Positions 60,123-64,000 of a DNA stretch of 64,000 bases are shown here, in pieces. The stretch's first letter is position 1; every line of letters begins with the position of its first letter. Where the stretch lies: contig JAGHUD010000011.1 in assembly GCA_018065005.1 (NCBI GenBank), positions 46,592 through 110,591 of the forward strand, written 5' to 3'. The DNA is from Candidatus Physcousia equi (GTDB lineage Bacteria > Bacteroidota > Bacteroidia > Bacteroidales > Bacteroidaceae). The notes beneath the pieces were generated by a model that made no database searches, had not been told where the DNA came from, and saw only the letters and a program-made list of their open reading frames with translations. A program made the position numbers and the translations under genes.

Positions 60123-61889
60123 TCACAGAGCGGCAGGGGAGACCTTCTCCACCACCCTCACCTGCCATCCGCTGAAGACGATGACGAACTTATGGAGTGT
60201 CCAGCCCTTGGCTGCGGCACGTTGGTTGAGTTGCTTATCCTGGGCATACTTATGCGCCTGGTCGATGGCTTCTAGGCGTTTCGCTTCCACCTCTGCGTCT
60301 GTTGCTCCAGCGTGGAGATACTTGAGTTTGATGATGTAGGCATGAGAGGTCCTCTCCGTCCAGGGCTCCAGGTAGAGGTCGGCATAGCCGTGGTTCATGT
60401 CGGGTTCAGTCGCGGAGATAAAGTAGGAGACCATACCTCCTAATTTGGCAAGCATGAAACCCTTGACGAATGACTCTGCCTTCACATCAAAGTCGCGCGT
60501 GCTGCTGTTCTCTCGGATCTGCTCGGCAACGAAACGCAGGAGGGGTTCGCCTTCACCGTCCCTTGCCATGCGAACACCTAATTGGTCATATTCCCACAGT
60601 TCCATCTCCCATTGCATGTTGCGGTCGTAGCAGTCGTCAAGATATTTGTAATACTGCTCGCGCACCACGAGGTTGGGCACGACCAAGGAAGGGTGACCAT
60701 TGGGTGACAGGCCATGCGTGAGCATACCCATGTAGTACATCAGACTGGGCAGGATACGTGGCTCGTGCAGTTCGCTGATGGAGAACTCGCGCTTCAGCGG
60801 CGAACTGGAGTAGCCTTGCATGGTGATCTGCTGCAGGATTTGTGCATTATGACCAAAGTTCTGCTCTATGCGCACCATCTTGCGCATCTTGCCATAGTCG
60901 CTGCTCACGTTGGTATCTATCATCTCAGAGGGAAGGGTGAAACGAGAACGCATATATTGATTGATGAAATAGAGCACCATGTCGGAGTTGAACATATGCT
61001 CATCATCAAGGCAGAGCTCAGAGAAGCAGTTATTATCATACCACGGACGCATCACCTCAAGCAGTTCGTCCACCGTATGACGAAACTGCCCCATCGTGTC
61101 GTAATAGTATTGCAGCATCTCCTTGACTTCCTGTTCGGTGAAGCCTACCATACTGTTATAGTCTGCCAACAAAGAAAGGTTCTCGCCGATGTTGAAACCG
61201 CTGGTCACATCACTCAGCGTGAGCGGACTGACGCCAGAGATGTACATACGGTCCACCACCGCCCCAGCACCGGTCGTAACGGCTTTGAGCGAGTTGAAGA
61301 AGAGACGGAAGAAACCATCGCCATGCGTGAGGTTCATGTATGCCCCTTCATCGTAAGACATCAGGGTGTTGGCGAAGTTGTCATACTCGTCAATCATCAC
61401 GTACATCTTGTAGGGCGTGTCAGACACCATGTCGCACAAGCTATTGAATGCTACGCAACAATGTGTCTGACTCTGCATCAGCGCTTCGGCTCCTTCCGGC
61501 AAATACGCCTTGTATTTGCGCGCGAATGACCGCAAAGACAGGAGTAGGTTTGCATTGAACGACTCCTCCACCTTGTCCTTGTCAGGATCCACAGCACTGA
61601 AGTTGAGGCTCAGTACGAGGTAGCTGTTGCGCAACTCCGTTGGATGCTGACCAATGTAGAGTTCAGAGAAGATGCCCTCAAACCTATCTGCGTACTGCAG
61701 ACCATAGTAGTACTCCAACATGGCAATGGTGATGCTCTTGCCGTAGCGGCGGGGGCGCAGAAAGATGACATAGCGCCCATCTTCCTCCAGTTTGGGGATG
61801 AAATGCGTCTTGTCCACATAGTAATATCCCTCGCGAATAATGCTCTCGAGGTTGGTCATGCCGTATGGTATCTTCTTAGCCTTTGCCAT
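60123..61889 (-). CDS. AAA-ATPase-like/PD-(D/E)XK-domain protein with altered nuclease motif
   Basis: 588 aa, same family type as the protein at 52398-53999 but not a close copy. The N-terminus has YVDKTHFIPKLEEDG, FLRPRRYGKSITIAMLEYYY (Walker A-like) near residue 45 and VMIDEYDNFANTLMSYDEG (Walker B) near residue 165. The C-terminal domain has GYADLYLEPW then AYIIKLKYLHAG, where relatives usually have E-x-K; here the Glu position is Lys, which would impair metal-dependent cleavage. It has its own promoter (61932-61962). Role unknown. Confidence 0.83.
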   Translation of the reverse strand: MAKAKKIPYGMTNLESIIREGYYYVDKTHFIPKLEEDGRYVIFLRPRRYGKSITIAMLEYYYGLQYADRFEGIFSELYIGQHPTELRNSYLVLSLNFSAVDPDKDKVEESFNANLLLSLRSFARKYKAYLPEGAEALMQSQTHCCVAFNSLCDMVSDTPYKMYVMIDEYDNFANTLMSYDEGAYMNLTHGDGFFRLFFNSLKAVTTGAGAVVDRMYISGVSPLTLSDVTSGFNIGENLSLLADYNSMVGFTEQEVKEMLQYYYDTMGQFRHTVDELLEVMRPWYDNNCFSELCLDDEHMFNSDMVLYFINQYMRSRFTLPSEMIDTNVSSDYGKMRKMVRIEQNFGHNAQILQQITMQGYSSSPLKREFSISELHEPRILPSLMYYMGMLTHGLSPNGHPSLVVPNLVVREQYYKYLDDCYDRNMQWEMELWEYDQLGVRMARDGEGEPLLRFVAEQIRENSSTRDFDVKAESFVKGFMLAKLGGMVSYFISATEPDMNHGYADLYLEPWTERTSHAYIIKLKYLHAGATDAEVEAKRLEAIDQAHKYAQDKQLNQRAAAKGWTLHKFVIVFSGWQVRVVEKVSPAAL

Positions 61890-61931
61890 AATCTTGTGCG
61901 CATTAAGAGCTGCGTAAACGTATCACATCTG

Positions 61932-61962
61932 CAAAAGTACAGAAAAAAAGAAAATCCGCAAA
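61932..61962 (-). promoter_or_regulatory. Promoter of the second AAA/nuclease gene
   Basis: TTTG (61959-61962) and TACTTTTG (61932-61939) on the minus strand, 19 bases apart, about 43 bases before the ATG. Confidence 0.65.
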
Positions 61963-61988
61963 ACTTTCAAAAGAAAATCTTGCGGATT
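61953..61988 (-). terminator. Terminator of the TolC/RND transcript
   Basis: AATCCGCAA (61953-61961) pairs with TTGCGGATT (61980-61988); on the minus strand a T-rich stretch follows. It overlaps the -33 region of the downstream gene's promoter. Confidence 0.6.
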
Positions 61989-62063
61989 CCTACTATGCAC
62001 TATGCGCTTGCTCTGCCCCTTGCGATGCAATAACTATGCACTAAATTATGAACTATGCACAAA

Positions 62064-62205
62064 ACTATGAACTATGAACTATGAACTATGAACTGTGAAC
62101 TATGAACTATGAACTGTGAACTATGAACTATGAACTATGAACTCTGAACTATGAACTGTGAACTATGAACTGTGAACTATGAACTGTGAACTATGAACTG
62201 TGAAC
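62064..62205. repeat. Heptanucleotide tandem repeat, about 20 copies
   Basis: CTATGAA repeated with interspersed CTGTGAA and one CTCTGAA, immediately downstream of the TolC gene stop. Looser CTATGCA-type copies extend to about 61994. No gene lies in 61890-62210. Confidence 0.9.
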
Positions 62206-62210
62206 TATAC

Positions 62211-63608
62211 TTACTCCACCAGTCTTCCGGCTGCCTTGAGGTAGGCTACGCTCTGGAGGTAGAGTTGGAAGTGGGCTTCCACCTGCGATTCATAAGCCTT
62301 CTGCCACACAGCCTGTGACTCCAGAAAGTCGGAAAGAGGCTCGGTGCCCGCCTTGTATTGCTGTTCGGACAGGCGCATGCTCTCGCGCGACTGTGCAAGG
62401 GTTCTTTCGGCAAGTTCCACTTCGAGACGCGCCTCATCGAGGTTGTTGGCGGCACGCGCCAGTTCGAGCTGCATGAGTTCTGATTTGTTGTCGCGCTCGA
62501 GTTCTGCCTGCTGCTGCTTGAGACGGGCAGCCTTGAGTTTGTTGCTGCGCTCGCCAAAGTGATAGAGGGGCACGTTGAGGGTGATGCCGGCGGCAAAATT
62601 CCAGCCATCGAGGAGATTTTTGTCGTTGAACTCCAAGCCATGGGCGTAGCCATACTTGGCCAGCAATGTCACCTGAGGCAGCATCTCGCTGCGCGTCATC
62701 CTGACCTGCTGGGCTGCCAACTGAGCCTGCCCCTCGAGCAAGGCATATTCGGGGCGTGAGGTGATGTCGGATGCAGCCAAAAGACGGGCATCGTCGACAG
62801 CCGGATAGTCGCTGTTCACGGCGAAGGAGCTCTTGAGGGGCTGCCCGGTGACGTGGCAGAGGTTCATGGCGGCGAGGCGCTGAGCATTTTCTGCACGTCG
62901 TATCTGGAGTTCCACCTCGTTGAGTTTCACCTGCACCTTCATCTGGTCGGCGGGCATCTTCATGCCATGCTTGATGGCAGACTGCACGTTGCGGTTGAGC
63001 TCTTCGAGCAAGACTTTATACTGCTCTGCTACTTTCTTCAATTCGGTTGCTTTGACACAGTTGGCATAGGCCTCATCGGCTTGCTGTATGACCTCAGCAT
63101 CGGTGAGGCGCTCGTTCTGGCGCGCCATCTGGGCTGCCGTTTGAGCCATGGCATAGCCTGCCCGTATTTTTCCGCCCATGTAAAGGGGTTGCTTCATCAC
63201 AAGCGAGGCACCATAGACGAAACCTATCTTATAGTCGAGTCCTAACTGATCGGGCACTTGCTCGCCTACGCCCCCAAGCCACTGCGCCATGCCGGGAGAG
63301 AGCACGCCGGCTTGCATGCCTCCCATCACGGCACTCGTGAGTTGCTGTTTGAGTCCGGTGAGCCCCAGACCAAGCGTACCATCGCCCGTGTCGTAGAGTC
63401 CGAAACCGGTGATCGAGAAGTCGGGCAAGAAGAGGGCACGAGTGGACTTGACGGTGAGGTCTTGCCGCTGGGTGACGAGCGCAGCGCTTTTGCGCTCCTT
63501 GTTGTTCTGCAGGGCGAGTGAGCGGCACTGGTCTATGGTGAGCACATCCTGGGCCATGAGTGGAGCCGCGAGGAGTGCTGATGCGATAAGGGTGAATATC
63601 TTTTTCAT
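62211..63608 (-). CDS. TolC-family outer-membrane efflux protein
   Basis: 465 aa with a signal peptide (MKKIFTLIASALLAAPLMAQ). LTIDQCRSLALQNNKERKSA at the mature N-terminus and long helical segments (LAERTLAQSRESMRLSEQQY; YKAGTEPLSDFLESQAVWQK near the C-terminus) are those of outer membrane efflux proteins. It forms the exit duct of a tripartite pump. It starts 3 bases after the RND transporter stop, so they are one operon; the adaptor gene is expected further upstream, off the window. A heptamer array follows its stop. Confidence 0.92.
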   Translation of the reverse strand: MKKIFTLIASALLAAPLMAQDVLTIDQCRSLALQNNKERKSAALVTQRQDLTVKSTRALFLPDFSITGFGLYDTGDGTLGLGLTGLKQQLTSAVMGGMQAGVLSPGMAQWLGGVGEQVPDQLGLDYKIGFVYGASLVMKQPLYMGGKIRAGYAMAQTAAQMARQNERLTDAEVIQQADEAYANCVKATELKKVAEQYKVLLEELNRNVQSAIKHGMKMPADQMKVQVKLNEVELQIRRAENAQRLAAMNLCHVTGQPLKSSFAVNSDYPAVDDARLLAASDITSRPEYALLEGQAQLAAQQVRMTRSEMLPQVTLLAKYGYAHGLEFNDKNLLDGWNFAAGITLNVPLYHFGERSNKLKAARLKQQQAELERDNKSELMQLELARAANNLDEARLEVELAERTLAQSRESMRLSEQQYKAGTEPLSDFLESQAVWQKAYESQVEAHFQLYLQSVAYLKAAGRLVE

Positions 63609-63611
63609 AGA

Positions 63612-64000
63612 TTAGGAGCGTGGGGTTTTAATCTTAAAGAACAAAGCATAAAGGACGGGGATGACAAGCAGGGTAATGACTGTGCCGAAAACGAGACCTC
63701 CCATGATGGTGACGGCAAGACTGCCGAACATGGCATCCCAGAGCAGAGGTATCATGCCCAACACTGTGGTCATCGACGCCATCATGACGGGGCGAAGGCG
63801 CGACTGCGAGGAGGTGATGAGCGCCTCATAGGGGTCGGTTCCCTGCGAGAGTTCGAGATTGATTTCGTCGATGAGCACAATGCCGTTCTTAATGATCATG
63901 CCAATGAGTCCTAAGGCACCGACGATGGCAACAAAGGTGAACTGCTTGCCGGTGAGAATCATCGTGAGGATGACGCCAACGAAGACCATAGGGATGGTGA
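63612..64000 (-). CDS. RND efflux transporter permease, C-terminal part
   Basis: About 129 codons, open at the window edge. FVAIVGALGLIGMIIKNGIV with LIDEINLELSQG, and SRLRPVMMASMTTVLGMIPL with TIMGGLVFGTVITLLVIPVL, match the last transmembrane helices of AcrB/HAE1-type RND pumps. The visible part lies in the inner membrane. Substrate cannot be judged from this fragment. TolC follows after 3 bases. Confidence 0.92.
   Translation of the reverse strand, partial: TIPMVFVGVILTMILTGKQFTFVAIVGALGLIGMIIKNGIVLIDEINLELSQGTDPYEALITSSQSRLRPVMMASMTTVLGMIPLLWDAMFGSLAVTIMGGLVFGTVITLLVIPVLYALFFKIKTPRS

Noticed and set aside
59945..60175. 76-aa plus-strand frame before the AAA/nuclease gene
   Set aside because: Pro/Ser/Arg-rich and partly antisense to the AAA/nuclease gene; no promoter.
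62064..62205. Heptamer array as CRISPR or origin iterons
   Set aside because: 7-base units without spacers; no replication gene nearby.

Overview
The window is chromosomal DNA of a member of the Bacteroidota, most likely Bacteroidales close to Prevotella. Three things suggest this. Promoters repeatedly carry the Bacteroidetes -7 box TAnnTTTG, often with TTTG about 16-20 bases upstream. Families typical of the group are present (DUF4827, DUF4924, the type IX secretion plug protein DUF5103, DUF1460, short paired ChrA transporters, archaeal-type ProRS). The polysaccharide machinery is of the Bacteroides/Prevotella type. Base composition is mixed: GC-rich housekeeping genes, with clearly AT-richer glycosyltransferase, polymerase and flippase genes.

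Layout. 1-689 is a partial adenine methylase, preceded by about 450 bases that can fold into several stems and a terminator/antiterminator pair. 1240-6210 holds small hypothetical and secreted proteins, then DUF4827, a DHH phosphoesterase, ribulose-phosphate epimerase and an ECF sigma factor. 6508-12821 is a leftward run of LysE-type exporter, DUF4924, RF3, threonylcarbamoyl-AMP synthase, ClC channel and Fmt. 13023-19172 runs rightward: glucokinase, PurL and two ChrA halves. 19497-28610 runs leftward: aldose epimerase, PFL activase, a TPR-like exported protein, type I pullulanase, the T9SS plug protein, DUF1460, MtgA and an OmpA lipoprotein. 28889-35798 runs rightward: ProRS, an AmpG-like membrane protein, SppA, LpxK and purine nucleoside phosphorylase, with a leftward tRNA-Leu(UAG) between.

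35911-58787 is a capsule/exopolysaccharide locus, almost entirely leftward. It starts with Wza and the tyrosine kinase Wzc and continues through N-acylglucosamine 2-epimerase, Wzx, Wzy, several glycosyltransferases, a WecG-type transferase and a nucleotidyltransferase-like protein to the undecaprenyl-phosphate glycosylphosphotransferase and an N-acetylneuraminate lyase. Two foreign-looking genes interrupt it: an AAA-ATPase/PD-(D/E)XK protein and a frameshifted REP-associated transposase. 58938-64000 holds an RlpA protein, a second AAA/PD-(D/E)XK protein with an altered nuclease motif, a heptanucleotide repeat array and the start of a TolC/RND efflux operon.

The most unusual signals are non-coding. 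Five intergenic arrays of 22-bp units are spread across the window. A candidate attenuator lies directly in front of the methylase gene. REP-like palindromes occur in frame inside the transposase gene, and tandem repeats span stop codons at the ends of two genes.
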